From Saprospiraceae bacterium (GTDB lineage: Bacteria > Bacteroidota > Bacteroidia > Chitinophagales > Saprospiraceae), in the NCBI GenBank assembly GCA_016717655.1, contig JADKFC010000005.1, forward strand, positions 124,001 through 188,000: a stretch of 64,000 bases of DNA, written 5' to 3'. Made by a program: the position numbers and the translations under genes. Position 1 is the first letter of the stretch, and each line of letters opens with the position of its first letter. The notes beneath the pieces were generated by a model. The model worked only from the letters and a program-made list of their open reading frames with translations, did no database searches and was not told the DNA's origin. Shown piece by piece: positions 9,991-20,206 of this stretch.

Positions 9991-12334
9991 TTACTTTTGT
10001 ATCAGCAGCTTACAAGAAGTAATGCCATCTGTAACAATATAAATTCCCTCTTGCCAATCCTGTGTAGAAACAAAGGTGTTGGCTGGGGCAGCACCCTTCC
10101 AAATGGGCTGTCCCAATAGATTGGTAATGCTCAGTTGACTGTCATTTGTTTGTTTGACAATAAAACCGGTACTTGCCGGATTGGGGTATATAAGTAGGGC
10201 GGTTGCACCATCCACTTCATAAATGGCCGTCGGCGTATTATTGGCGTTAAAAGTGTGACTGCCTTCCTTAAAAGTTCCTGTGCCATTGGGTATTCTGGCA
10301 ATAGAAAGGTCTTCAGAGGCATTGCTATAACTAATAGAATCAACTATGGCACCTGCTTTATCGGCCAGGTAGATGGTTTCTCCTGAGGCCGATAATTTAA
10401 AATTGGTATGCAGAACACCTTCTTCCTGGTCTTCATCACACCAAAAAATGAGATAGCCATTGGCAGCAATGTTTGTGCCCGCAGGTATTTCCCACTTTTT
10501 GATATTGGCTGGATTGTCGCTAAGAAAAAAACCACTCAAGTTGATTGCAGCGTTCGATTTGTTGTACAATTCAATCCAATCTTCGTTTTGATCGTTTTCA
10601 TCTTTTGGACCATTGGCATTTGACGCCATAAATTCATTGATGACCACTTCGTTGACCTGGCTGGCAACAGCCTCCACCTGGTACATCAATACATCGTGAT
10701 CAGCTCCTTTTGGGTAGTAAGACAAGGTGCCGGCTGCATTGGCAGTAGCTGCTTCCACATAAAACCTCACATAAGTACCCACTTCGTAACCCGGTAATTC
10801 TGCTGAAAATACACCATCATTGGCGGCACCATCACCATGGTTCCCATCATCATACATGGTAGCAGCAACAAAACCTCCATACAGACCAGTTGCGTGGTAT
10901 AGTTTTACAGCACTTACCCCATTGGCGTGTTGTGCTTTGGCTGTTACACGCACTGCTTCATTGCTCACAGGAGTTTTCCAGGCTTCTGTAGTCATAAAAC
11001 TTACCTCCGTGATGGTGGGGCCTGTTAATTTATATTCTGCATTGCTCTGCAGTGTGGTTTTTCTGTTTTTGATGAAATTTTTAAGGTTTTGTTGTTCCGA
11101 AATGAACTGTGCATAGGTAGTTCTCTTTTTAGGATCTGCCTGCACCATATCATTGATCCGGGCAGCATACTGGTCGATGAGGGCCGCTGCCCTTGTGTCA
11201 TCAAAATATTCTTCTGTTAGTACCCGCAAATGAGCTAAATATCGCTGACGAAGGTGCGAGTTGGCCAGCAATCTGTTCATCAGCGGATAGTTTAACTTGC
11301 CTTCATTAAAAAGGACTCCAACTAACATTTTGTGTTTTCATTACACTATTGCCGTCGTAATCATAGACCGTTATGCGGCCTGTTTCGGCATCGCGGTATA
11401 GGTAGTAATCCATTTTGCCCTTATAAATATAGCTGTCATCATCTGCAAATAATACTTCACTTGCCAAGTGCCACAGAGTTCTGTCGAGGTCGAAATAAGA
11501 TGACAAGACATTGTGAAGATCCGCTATTGGAGTTTGGTTGAGCACCATACAGGCTTCGATCAACTCATCCCAGGCGTAGGCACTTTCGGTGCTTTTTAGC
11601 GTGTAATATTTTTGGTATAAGGTGGTATCCTCTCCGAGGTAATTCATGGCTGCCGTACCATCGCCCCATTGGGCTCCCCCACCACCTCCCGGGCCTCCAC
11701 CAAAGGTGCTGGTAGGTGAGTCGGCCCTGAAATTAGACCCATCGTTGGAAAACCACCATTCTTCTAAAAAATCTTTGTTGAGTTGTTGAACATTCTGATA
11801 AATGCCCCAGTCCTGATCATTGATGTACAACCTTACAAAATTGGCCTGGGCAGAAGGTGCATGTTTTCTTATATTGTGGTAATAAAACACCTCTCTCATA
11901 AAAGAGGCATCTTCAAAAGAATTGTTGAGGTTGAGGGTTTTATATCCTCCCAGTTTTTGATCCGGGCGAACCAGGTCCATAGTAATATTGAACGATTTTT
12001 TCTGGCTATTGCCCCCCATTCCATAAGAGGTCTGACCTTTGAATCTCACCCCAATGCTGTCAAAAGTTTCTCCGCTATAAGACAAAGACGCCAGCAAATC
12101 TGTTTTTGATGCATAGTTTTGGGTAAGCAATGTCCAATAATTGGCTTGTGGAAAGTACAATCTAATCTCTTTTACCTCAATCTCATCATATAAGCCTGAT
12201 GCTACTCTTGTGCCGGTGGTTAAAAGATGACTCTCTTTATCAAAATTCCATTGTTTTGGCAAATTTTGACCTGTAGCCATTTGACTACACAACAATCCCA
12301 ATAAACTTATGGTAATGGACCATCTCACTTTCAT
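9991..12334 (-). CDS. Secreted CotH-like protein with lamin-tail domain and T9SS tail (frameshifted)
   Basis: The N-terminus has a signal peptide ending QMATGQ. A CotH kinase-like domain (about 70-420) carries VRFKGQTSYGM, KSFNI, DQDWGIY and VYDYDGN, plus a Gly-rich loop (FGGGPGGGGG). A lamin-tail domain (about 558-690; NEVVINEFMASN, DWIELYNKS) and a T9SS type A domain (LLIYPNPAS...KLLIQK) follow. The frame breaks at a run of five A on the plus strand (11308-11312). Removing one base joins WSPF to NEGKLNYPLMNRLL, giving about 780 residues. Bacterial CotH-like proteins resemble secretory-pathway kinases; activity here is unproven. The likely location is extracellular or cell surface. Confidence 0.87.
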
Positions 12335-12405
12335 ACTGCTAATTTTATGAAAGATACGTCAAATCAGGGGCTTTGTACCCAATAAACACAGCAAATTGTC
12401 TGCTT

Positions 12406-13404
12406 TTACCTCACATTTAGCAAGCCTGTCAGTTCTTTTACTTCCCTAATGGTTTCCTGGGCTCGTTTTCTGATTTGTTCAGAAGAAGCTTTGATCTGGT
12501 CTTTAATGGCCCTCTTGTCTTCGTTGATGGCTGCTTTATTATTCTTGAATACCTGCAATAAATCAACAATTACGTTGGCTGTTGCTTCTTTCAGCTCAGC
12601 ATATTTGAGGCTGCCTTTCTGATATTCTCCCATTAACGAGTTGTGGACATCAATAGCGCCGCTAGCCTTGATCATTTCAAATAAATTGGCTACCCCCTCA
12701 CTCATTGCATCGGAAGCTTCACCAGTGTCGGTAACAGCTGATTTGATTTGTTTTCTCACCACCGTTTCTTCTGCAAAAAGAGAAATATAGTGTTTCTCCC
12801 CAGCAGATTTACTCATTTTACGACTTGGATCGGCTGTAGATTTGATTTTAGGTGTTTCGGTGTACAAGCCCTCCGGTAAAACAAAATATTCTTTTTTCGC
12901 CTGGGTATTAAATCGTTGGGCAATGTCTCTCGACAATTCCAGGTGTTGCTCCTGGTCTTTGCCAACAGGAACATAATCTGCCTTATAGATCAGGATATCC
13001 GCCGCTTGCAAAACCGGATAGTCTAATAAACCTACAGAAATGAAGTCATCTTTCGACATTTCGCCCAATTGACTGCTTTTATCTTTGAACTGTGTCATTC
13101 GAGTAAGCTGACCATAAGAACAAAAGCAATTAAATATCCAGGTGAGTTCTGTATGCTCAGGAATAAGCGATTGGACAAAGAGGTTTTCAGGTTTTATCCC
13201 TACCGCCATCAGATTGATTATGAGTTCCCAGGTATTATTCCTCAATTTAACAGGATCGTAAGGCATGGTCATAGCGTGGTAGTCTACAACACCATAAATG
13301 CAACGATAATCTTGTTGTAGGCGGACCCAATTGGCTACAGCTCCAAAATAATTACCTAAGTGGATGTCTCCTGTAGGCTGAATAGCCGATAATACGGTCT
13401 TCAT
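12406..13404 (-). CDS. trpS: Tryptophan--tRNA ligase
   Basis: This is a class I aminoacyl-tRNA synthetase that charges tRNA-Trp. The HIGH-type motif reads PTGDIHLGN just after the start, and the KMSKS motif reads RKMSKSAGEK (about residue 200). The start at 13404 (MKTVLSAIQPTG) was chosen because family members begin right at this block; an upstream in-frame Met at 13428 is also possible. The length of 332 residues is normal for bacterial TrpS. The gene is intact and stands between the CotH-like gene and a small lipoprotein gene. Confidence 0.96.
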   Translation of the reverse strand: MKTVLSAIQPTGDIHLGNYFGAVANWVRLQQDYRCIYGVVDYHAMTMPYDPVKLRNNTWELIINLMAVGIKPENLFVQSLIPEHTELTWIFNCFCSYGQLTRMTQFKDKSSQLGEMSKDDFISVGLLDYPVLQAADILIYKADYVPVGKDQEQHLELSRDIAQRFNTQAKKEYFVLPEGLYTETPKIKSTADPSRKMSKSAGEKHYISLFAEETVVRKQIKSAVTDTGEASDAMSEGVANLFEMIKASGAIDVHNSLMGEYQKGSLKYAELKEATANVIVDLLQVFKNNKAAINEDKRAIKDQIKASSEQIRKRAQETIREVKELTGLLNVR

Positions 13405-13465
13405 ATGGTGAAAAGATTTGAGGGGCAAAAATAAGTTGAATAATGGTAGGCATGGTCAGGGTAAG

Positions 13466-13499
13466 GTAAAAAAAAAGTCCCGGTAAAAACCGGGACTTC
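13466..13499 (-). terminator. Intrinsic terminator of the small lipoprotein gene
   Basis: The stem AAGTCCCGGT / ACCGGGACTT has a four-A loop. On the minus strand it is followed by a run of T. It lies about 55 bases after the small lipoprotein stop and upstream of trpS. Confidence 0.82.
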
Positions 13500-13552
13500 T
13501 CTTAGCTAAGTGTATACTATATCTTTACGTATAGTTCTTAGTCTGTTTCTGA

Positions 13553-13735
13553 TTACTGTTGAGCAGGAGCTGGTGCTGCAGTAGTGTCAGTAGCTGCTGG
13601 AGCTTCAGCAGGTGCTGCTTCAGCTGGTGCTGCTTCAACTGGTGCTTCAGCAGGTGCAGTTTCTGCAGCTTGGTTTCTACAAGAAGTTGCGATAGCCATA
13701 GCAGCTACGAAGAATACAAAAAGAACTTTTTTCAT
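13553..13735 (-). CDS. Small Ala/Pro/Glu-rich lipoprotein
   Basis: The 60-residue product starts at MKKVLFVFFVAAMAIATSC, a lipoprotein signal peptide with Cys at about residue 19. The rest is a low-complexity tail of degenerate APAEA units (PAEAP, PVEAA, PAEAA) ending TDTTAAPAPAQQ. Such tails are often envelope spacers, but no function can be assigned. The DNA shows matching short degenerate tandem repeats at about 13600-13660. The ATG at 13735 was preferred over one 13 codons upstream because it starts the signal peptide. A strong terminator follows. Confidence 0.75.
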   Translation of the reverse strand: MKKVLFVFFVAAMAIATSCRNQAAETAPAEAPVEAAPAEAAPAEAPAATDTTAAPAPAQQ

Positions 13736-13877
13736 TTTAAAAATATTTTTAAGTTTAATACAATTATAACGCAAAGATATACGTCGGGTATCAATCTGTT
13801 TATATCATTTTAGCTAATGGTTATTTAATGATTTGTTAATGGCAGTTTTGAAAAGAGATTGTTTGGTCAAAACCTGC

Positions 13878-14471
13878 CTAAAATCGAATACCTCCGGTCA
13901 AATTGTAAAAATTCAAGGTTGAGTGGTGTCGGGCATAATAGATGTTGTAAAAGCCATATTCGTATTCAAAATCGATGTCAAAGATGCCCAAAGTCAGTCC
14001 TAAACCTGTGCTCAAGCCGCCAATGGCCTCATTCAATTCACTGTAACCGGATTCCTTTAATGCCTGAGTAGCACCTACCTGGCTATCCTTGTATTTTTGA
14101 ACATACAGCAGGTTTCCCTGAAACTTGGACCTCAGCTTTATGTTTTTGGTCAAGTGGAAAAGATCGAAGCCCAGGCCCACCTTTCCCTTCAAATAGGTCA
14201 ATTTCTCACCCTTGAAGTATGATTTTTCTTCGGAGGCTAAGAGGTTAAAGGTACCGTATTCACCAGTAAACAAAAAACATAGTCCGTCATCCAACATCCT
14301 AAGGTTCAGGCCGGTAACATAACCTGAGTGACTGGTAGATTTGGGAGTAACAAGTAGATCTCTGGAAATCACCGTGCTGATACCACCATAAACTGAAAAT
14401 TGAGCGTTGGCCCAATTTGAAAACAGTAACAGCGCAAATACCTTTATTACTAATATATGTTTAGGTTTCAT
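13878..14471 (-). CDS. Predicted outer-membrane beta-barrel protein, unrecognised family
   Basis: The protein has 197 residues. The signal peptide (MKPKHILVIKVFALLLFSNWANAQ) is followed by alternating hydrophobic/polar strands (FSVYGGIS, LCFLFTGEYG, LKGKVGLGFDLFHL, LGLTLGIFDIDFEYEYGF) and a C-terminal Phe (LTGGIRF), which together suggest a small outer-membrane barrel. I cannot name the family. It is a stand-alone gene; the regions on both sides are AT-rich and non-coding. Confidence 0.7.
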   Translation of the reverse strand: MKPKHILVIKVFALLLFSNWANAQFSVYGGISTVISRDLLVTPKSTSHSGYVTGLNLRMLDDGLCFLFTGEYGTFNLLASEEKSYFKGEKLTYLKGKVGLGFDLFHLTKNIKLRSKFQGNLLYVQKYKDSQVGATQALKESGYSELNEAIGGLSTGLGLTLGIFDIDFEYEYGFYNIYYARHHSTLNFYNLTGGIRF

Positions 14472-14671
14472 AATCTATTATTTACCAAAAAATGTGCCTT
14501 ATCTCTTAACGTGACAATTTTAGTTTCCCATAACCCTGTTTCAATCTTACAATCCGGTCAACCTGGCAAATTAGTGACTGAATGACGGCTAGTTAAGGCT
14601 TATCTCAGGTTTATAACCTATATACGCAAAAATTATTTTCTTAACTTAGAGTTAATTTTTTAATTTAGTCC

Positions 14672-14679
14672 TAAATTTG
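14672..14679 (+). promoter_or_regulatory. Putative -7 promoter box TAAATTTG for the beta-oxidation operon
   Basis: TAAATTTG matches TAnnTTTG exactly, 28 bases before the ATG at 14707. No clear -33 TTG is visible at the normal distance. The 235-base gap before the operon otherwise shows no gene. Confidence 0.45.
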
Positions 14680-14706
14680 TATTTTTAAGCCACAATTGTT
14701 TTAGCC

Positions 14707-17081
14707 ATGTCATTCAGAATTAAAAAAGCAACTGTCCTGGGATCGGGCATTATGGGTTCAGGAATTGCCTGTCATCTGGCGAATATAGGGGTACAAGTTC
14801 ATTTGCTTGACCTCCCGGGTAAAGATGAAAAGAACAGAAATGCCCCGGCTGCAGAAGCGCTGGCTAAGGCATAAAGTCAAGTCCTGCCCTTTTATACGAT
14901 AAAAAATTTGCCTCCAACATCACGGTTGGCAATTTTGAAGACAATCTCCCATCTCTATCTGAAAGCGACTGGATCATTGAGGTGGTGGTAGAAAAAGCTG
15001 AGATCAAACAAGCCTTGTATGAGCAGGTAGAAAAGTACCGGACACCGGGCACCTTGATCACCACCAACACATCCGGCATTCCCATTTCATTATTGGCAGA
15101 GGGCAGATCCACAGATTTTAAAAAACACTTTTGTGGCACCCACTTCTTTAATCCGGTGAGGTATATGGCCTTATTGGAAATTATTCCCCACGCAGAAACG
15201 GATCAGACCATTGTGGACTTTTTTATGTCATATGGGGCCACCTATATGGGAAAAAAGACCGTATTGTGCAAAGATACACCTGCCTTTATCGCCAATCGTA
15301 TTGGCTTTTTTTCAGGCAATAAAATCAACGAGCTCACTGAAAAATATGAATTGAAGATTTCGGAGGTAGATAAGCTCACTTCTGATCCCATAGCTTGGCC
15401 TTCTACCGGCAGCTACCGTTTGTTGGATTTGGTAGGCCTCGATACATCCGTTAAAGTGACCCAGGGTGTTATTGCTACTTGTCCGAATGATGAATATGTA
15501 AAAATCCTCGCCCAGAAGGACATGCCCGCCCACACCCGTTTTTTGCTCGACAACCAATTTTTGGGCAATAAATCAGGACAGGGCTACTATAAAAAGACCA
15601 AAGAAAAGGATGAAAATGGCAGAACTATCGTTTTAGAGTTGGATCTGAATACCCTCGAATACATTAAGACCGAAAAACCCAAACTTCAGTCTTTGTCGAT
15701 GGGCAAAAAAATTGAGCTCATTGATAAGCGGATCAAGGAAATGATTCATTTTGACGATGCCGGTGGTCGCTTTCTTGAAGAATACTTTGCCGGCCTGTTT
15801 TCCTATGCAGCCAACAGGGTACCAGAAATATCAGACAACATTTATAGCATTGACGATGCCATGAAATCTGGATATGCCTGGGGTTTTGGACCATTTGAGT
15901 ACTGGGACATGTTTGGCCTGCAAAAAGGGGCGCAAATGGCTCAAAAATTGGGTCATACCTTACCAGCTTGGGTCCAAAGCATGATAGACGCAGGTTTGGA
16001 GAAGTTTTATAAAATCGAAAATGGCATTAAAAAGTATTACGACCTGGCAACAGCTGGATACCTTTCTTTACCCAATGCACAAAATACCATCCACCTCGAT
16101 TTTATCAGAGATAAAAATGCTGTGTACAAAAATAGCGAGTGCATTTTACACGATCTTGGTGATGGTGTACTCTGTCTGGAATTCACCAGTAAAGCCAATG
16201 CCATAGGTGAAGGTATTGGAATGGGTGTGATGGAAGCTCTTAAACTGGCAGAGCAAGGAAGTTGGAAAGGACTTGTTATTGGCAACAATGCCAAAAATTT
16301 TACGGTTGGCGCCAACCTGATGGCAGTGGGCATGGAAGCCATGCAAAAAAACTTTGACAAGCTGGAGACCATGGTAGACGGCTTTCAACAAATCAATATG
16401 GCCATGCGATATGCCAAGATCCCTGTAGTTGTGGCCACCCAGGGCTATTGCTTTGGTGGTGGTGTAGAAATGCTGGTGCATGCTGATGCCGGCGTCTGTG
16501 CCGCAGAAACCTATATGGGCCTGGTAGAAGTAGGCGTGGGACTAATACCCGGAGGAGGAGGTACCAAAGAATTTGCCCTTAGGGCATCTGATTCCTTTTT
16601 TGAGGGTGATACCCAAATTCCGACCCTGATTGAAAAACTCAGGACCATAGCCACGGCGGCAGTAGCTACCTCTGCCCATGAAGGCTTTAATTTGGGTTAT
16701 TTGCTCAAAAACAGAGATAGCGTATGCCTAAGTACAGAACAAGTGCTGTATCAGGCTAAAGCTAAAGTGCTTGCCCTGGCAGAAAACTATACAGCACCTG
16801 CACCCAAAGCAGTTACTGTATTGGGAAGAACAGGACTCGCCACCCTCTATACAGCCATCAATGAATTTTACCTTGGAAAATATATGTCAGATTACGATGT
16901 TGAAATCAGTAGAAAGGTAGCCTATGTACTCTGCGGAGGAGATCTTACCGGCCAACAAAAAGTAAGTGAACAATATTTACTGGATATTGAAAGAGAAGCC
17001 TTCCTGCAATTGTTGGGCAACCAAAAAACATTGGATAGGATTCAGTACATGTTGATCAACAACAAACCGTTGAGGAATTAG
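14707..17081 (+). CDS. 3-hydroxyacyl-CoA dehydrogenase / enoyl-CoA hydratase fusion (frameshifted near the N-terminus)
   Basis: This bifunctional beta-oxidation enzyme hydrates trans-2-enoyl-CoA and oxidises 3-hydroxyacyl-CoA. The N-terminal Rossmann motif is GSGIMGSGIACHLA. Dehydrogenase blocks are EVVVEKAEIK, TNTSG, FCGTHFFNP and the C-terminal helical pair (GSYRLLDLVGLD, then SGYAWGFGPFEYWD). A crotonase domain lies at about 480-700, with YCFGGGVEM and LIPGGGGTKE. The domain order (dehydrogenase first) and restored length of about 791 residues match the FadN-like type rather than FadB. One missing base at about 14871 creates the TAA at 14872; restoring a T gives ALAKALKSS. It is followed by the thiolase gene. 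Confidence 0.92.
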
Positions 17082-17120
17082 GGACTAGGGGCTAGGGATT
17101 AGGGGCTAGGGACTAGGAAT
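17078..17120. repeat. Short degenerate tandem repeat GGGACTAGGGGCTA
   Basis: About four copies of a roughly ten-base G(G/A)(C/T)TAGGG unit fill the gap between the two beta-oxidation genes. No hairpin or coding role is evident. Confidence 0.6.
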
Positions 17121-17143
17121 TATAAATTGAAAATTAAAATAAC

Positions 17144-18311
17144 ATGGAAGCATATATCATAGATGGACTTCGATCAGCTGTTACCAAATCTAAGAGGGGT
17201 GGATTCAGGAATTTCAGGTCGGACGATCTTGCAGTTTTGGTGATCAAAGCGCTCATGGCTAAGTATCCTATGATTGAGTCATCACTTATTGATGACGTAA
17301 TTGTGGGTTGTGCCAATCCGGAAGGAGAACAGGGACTGCAAATAGGCAGGAACATTTCGAGCAGGGCATTGGGAAAAGAAGTTGCAGGAATGACGGTCAA
17401 TCGATATTGTGCTTCCGGGCTTGAAACCATAGCCATTGCCACTGCCAAGATTAAGGCTGGCATGGGTCATATGTACATAGCCGGTGGCGGAGAGTATGAG
17501 TTTGATACCTATGACCGGGTATAAAATGGCCCCCTCGTATCAGGCAGCCATGGAAAATGTCAATTATCATGTGAGCATGGGAGCCACGGCAGAGGCAGTT
17601 GCTGCAAAATACGGTGTGAGCAGGGAAGAGTCCGATGCCTTTGCCTTCCGGTCTCATCAATTGGCAGGTAAGGCCATTGCAGATGGGAAGTTCAGTGCTT
17701 CGATCCTTCCGGTGGAAGTTACAGAAGTGACCGTTGAAAATAACAAAAGAAAAGAATCCACGATTACTGTTGCCGTTGATGATGGGGTACGAATGGACAC
17801 ATCAGTAGAAGCACTGGCCAAGTTACCGGCTGTTTTTAAAAATGGGGGTGTAGTCACAGCAGGCAATTCATCACAGACTTCTGACGGGGCTGCATTTACC
17901 TTGGTGGTAAGTGAGGAGATTGTAAAAAGGTATAATTTGCAACCCATTGCCCGTCTGGCATCTTGCAGTGTAGGAGGTGTTGATCCACTCTACATGGGTA
18001 TTGGGCCTTGTGTGGCAATTCCCAAAGCGCTACAACAGGCAGGACTAACCTTGTCTGACATTCATTTGATTGAACTCAACGAAGCTTTTGCAACTCAAAG
18101 TCTGGCGTTCATTAAGGAAGCCGGACTCAATCCTGAAATCGTAAATGTCAATGGAGGGGCCATCGCTTTGGGACACCCACTTGGTTGTACAGGAGCAAAG
18201 CTGACCATCCAATTGATGGATGAGTTGAAAAGAAGGAATCAAAAATATGGCATTGTTACTGCATGCGTTGGCGGTGGCCAGGGCATTGCAGGCGTTATCG
18301 AAAGGCTGTAA
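17144..18311 (+). CDS. Acetyl-CoA C-acyltransferase (thiolase), frameshifted
   Basis: This is the beta-oxidation thiolase, cleaving 3-ketoacyl-CoA with CoA, and it partners the fusion enzyme encoded just upstream. The active-site Cys is Cys89 in NRYCASGLET. The conserved NEAFA and GHPLG blocks and the second Cys in TACVGGGQG are all present. The frame changes at about 17487-17490 (GGTGGCGGAGAG), where the family motif AGG-x-ESMS should be read. One extra or two missing bases would restore it, giving about 388-389 residues. No other break is seen. Confidence 0.92.
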
Positions 18312-18342
18312 TAGGTTTTTGAATGTAAGGTACACTAAAGCC

Positions 18343-19107
18343 TCATCCCACATCCAACTGTATAGAGTATGGGGTTGAATGATATTCCACTTTGGGAAAT
18401 TCCATTTTCTGATTGATTATAAAAGGTCCCACTTCGACCTCTCCCGTGTAGTGATACCTCAAATTTATTTTGCCATACACCATCCCCTCAGGAGGATAAA
18501 TAGCTGTTATTTCTGCCAAGAAACCGAATGTGGCAAAGGCATTTGTCACCACCACATCAGAAATCTCATCGTTCGAAAACCTTACCCTCATGTCATGGTA
18601 AGATGGTCCTACACCGAGCATCAAGTAGTCCTGCATGGAGAAATGAACAATCGGTGCAATGGTTAAAATCCTGTTTCCCACAGAAGCCGTGATTCCATTG
18701 TTAAATCCCTCAACCCCAAAAATAATACTGCGAGTTGCCGCAATGCCTAAAGAAATTTTATTTGAAATATCTCGTGTTAATGCTACTGTAAACCCCACCG
18801 CCAGATTGTCTTTTGGATAACACTCTTGTCCAAAAAAAGTGTCATAACAACCCAGTAAGCCGAGATCTTTCAATACGTCTTTTAATTGAGTAACGTAGGG
18901 ACCACTTATGAGACCTCCACCGATATCCAACATCCAATTCTTATGGATTACTCCTGCATTTTCAGGTAGGTTTAGACTCTGAGCTTTGCCAAAATCGTAT
19001 TCATTAAATATCTGCTTATCATAAAGTATTGACTGTGACAAGATTTTTTTTTCAGTCACAATAAATAAAACACAACCCATCAAAAATGTCCATATACTGA
19101 CTTTCAT
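18343..19107 (-). CDS. Predicted outer-membrane protein, unrecognised family (paralogue 1)
   Basis: The 254-residue protein has a signal-anchor-like N-terminus and many short amphipathic strands, suggesting an envelope beta-barrel. It is a tandem paralogue of the gene at 19286-20062. Shared blocks are SGPYVTQLKDV, LGCYDTFFGQECYPK, GVGPSYH and YGKINLRYHYTGE. Two Cys nine residues apart in GCYDTFFGQEC are kept in both and may form a disulfide. The run of seven T inside this motif is in frame here. The protein ends SIQLDVG, a few residues short of the paralogue's terminal GFGFRL, so a slightly truncated last strand is possible. The function is unknown. Confidence 0.7.
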   Translation of the reverse strand: MKVSIWTFLMGCVLFIVTEKKILSQSILYDKQIFNEYDFGKAQSLNLPENAGVIHKNWMLDIGGGLISGPYVTQLKDVLKDLGLLGCYDTFFGQECYPKDNLAVGFTVALTRDISNKISLGIAATRSIIFGVEGFNNGITASVGNRILTIAPIVHFSMQDYLMLGVGPSYHDMRVRFSNDEISDVVVTNAFATFGFLAEITAIYPPEGMVYGKINLRYHYTGEVEVGPFIINQKMEFPKVEYHSTPYSIQLDVG

Positions 19108-19285
19108 CCCTTTTAATTAATAATTTAAAGTTTAACCCCTTACAACAATCCCAATAAAGTAAACTCAATTTGCAAACGTATTTAGCACAAACGGAATGAC
19201 GGGCATCATTCAAATTGGTTTAGTTAATCTAACCATCATCGATACTCAGGTATTGTCATTTTGATTTGGCTGTTGTCAAAATAAA

Positions 19286-20062
19286 TCAAAGTCTAAATCC
19301 AAAACCGAGAGTGATCATAAATTGATTAAAAGATATGCTAGTGGATGGAATTGTCGTTTTCACACCCGACACTAAGTCTGTGATCTCATAATTCCCAGTT
19401 TTAATTTCACCTAAATAAAGATAACTGAGATTTAGTTTACCAAAAATCACACCCCGAGAAGGCACAGCCATACCCGCATCCATTAAAAAGCCCATTTTTT
19501 TATGATTAACTGCTTCAACCAGGCTGCCAAAATCAGAAAATTTAATATTAAAGTTGTGATACGAAGGTCCTACTCCTATAGACCACCAAGTTTTTGGAAT
19601 TTGAACTATTACAATGGGTGCAACACTAAAACCATCGCCACTAAACTTTTTCCCATGTGTCCCTCAACTCCTCCAATTAAACTCTTTTTTAAAGTAGCGC
19701 CAATGGCGACGTTTTTCAAAACATCCCTGCTGATGGATGCCATAAATGCTACATCTGAATCCTTTTTCGGATAACATTCCTGGCCAAAAAAAAGTATCAT
19801 AACAACCCTTTAAGCCGATAGCTTTAAATACATCTTTCAATTGGGTCACATAAGGTCCACTAATAAACCCTGCTCCGATTTCGAGGTTCCACTTTTTCTG
19901 GTTTATTGAATGTTCATTAACTATCTCGATACTTTGATTGGTTTCAGGGTAATTGATTTGAAACCCCTTATTTTCAAGGGAAAGATTTTGTGCAAAAGAA
20001 TTCTTTGAAAAAAATAATAATAAACCAAAAATAAAATAACCAATCAAAATTCTCCCTTTCAT
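19286..20062 (-). CDS. Predicted outer-membrane protein, unrecognised family (paralogue 2, frameshifted twice)
   Basis: The restored length is about 258 residues. It has a signal peptide ending KNSFAQ and is a tandem paralogue of the gene at 18343-19107, with the same SGPYVTQLKDV, GCYDTFFGQECYPKK and GVGPSYH blocks and a C-terminal LGFGFRL. The first break is a run of eight A on the plus strand (19786-19793), where the paralogue has seven in the same motif, so one base is extra. The second is near 19669, where one missing base separates GGVEG from HGKKFSGDGFSVAPIV. The last segment starting at 19495 is in the restored frame. The function is unknown. Confidence 0.7.
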
Positions 20063-20206
20063 TTTATTTGATTTTAAATGAGTAAAATGATTTGCGAACG
20101 TTTTTCTTAAAGAACTTCTCCATCTTTGTGATTTTAGTACAAGTTATAGAATAACTACTGTCTTTTACCTGTGATTGATCAAAAACTGAAGTATATCAAG
20201 TGAAAT

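Noticed and set aside
17144..17524. Truncated thiolase as a separate gene
   Set aside because: Both catalytic halves are needed and occur in adjacent frames, so this is one gene with a frame break.
18310..18345. Readthrough of the paralogue 1 stop to reach a terminal aromatic strand
   Set aside because: The following in-frame codons run into the antisense of the thiolase 3' end, so the stop at 18343 is probably real.
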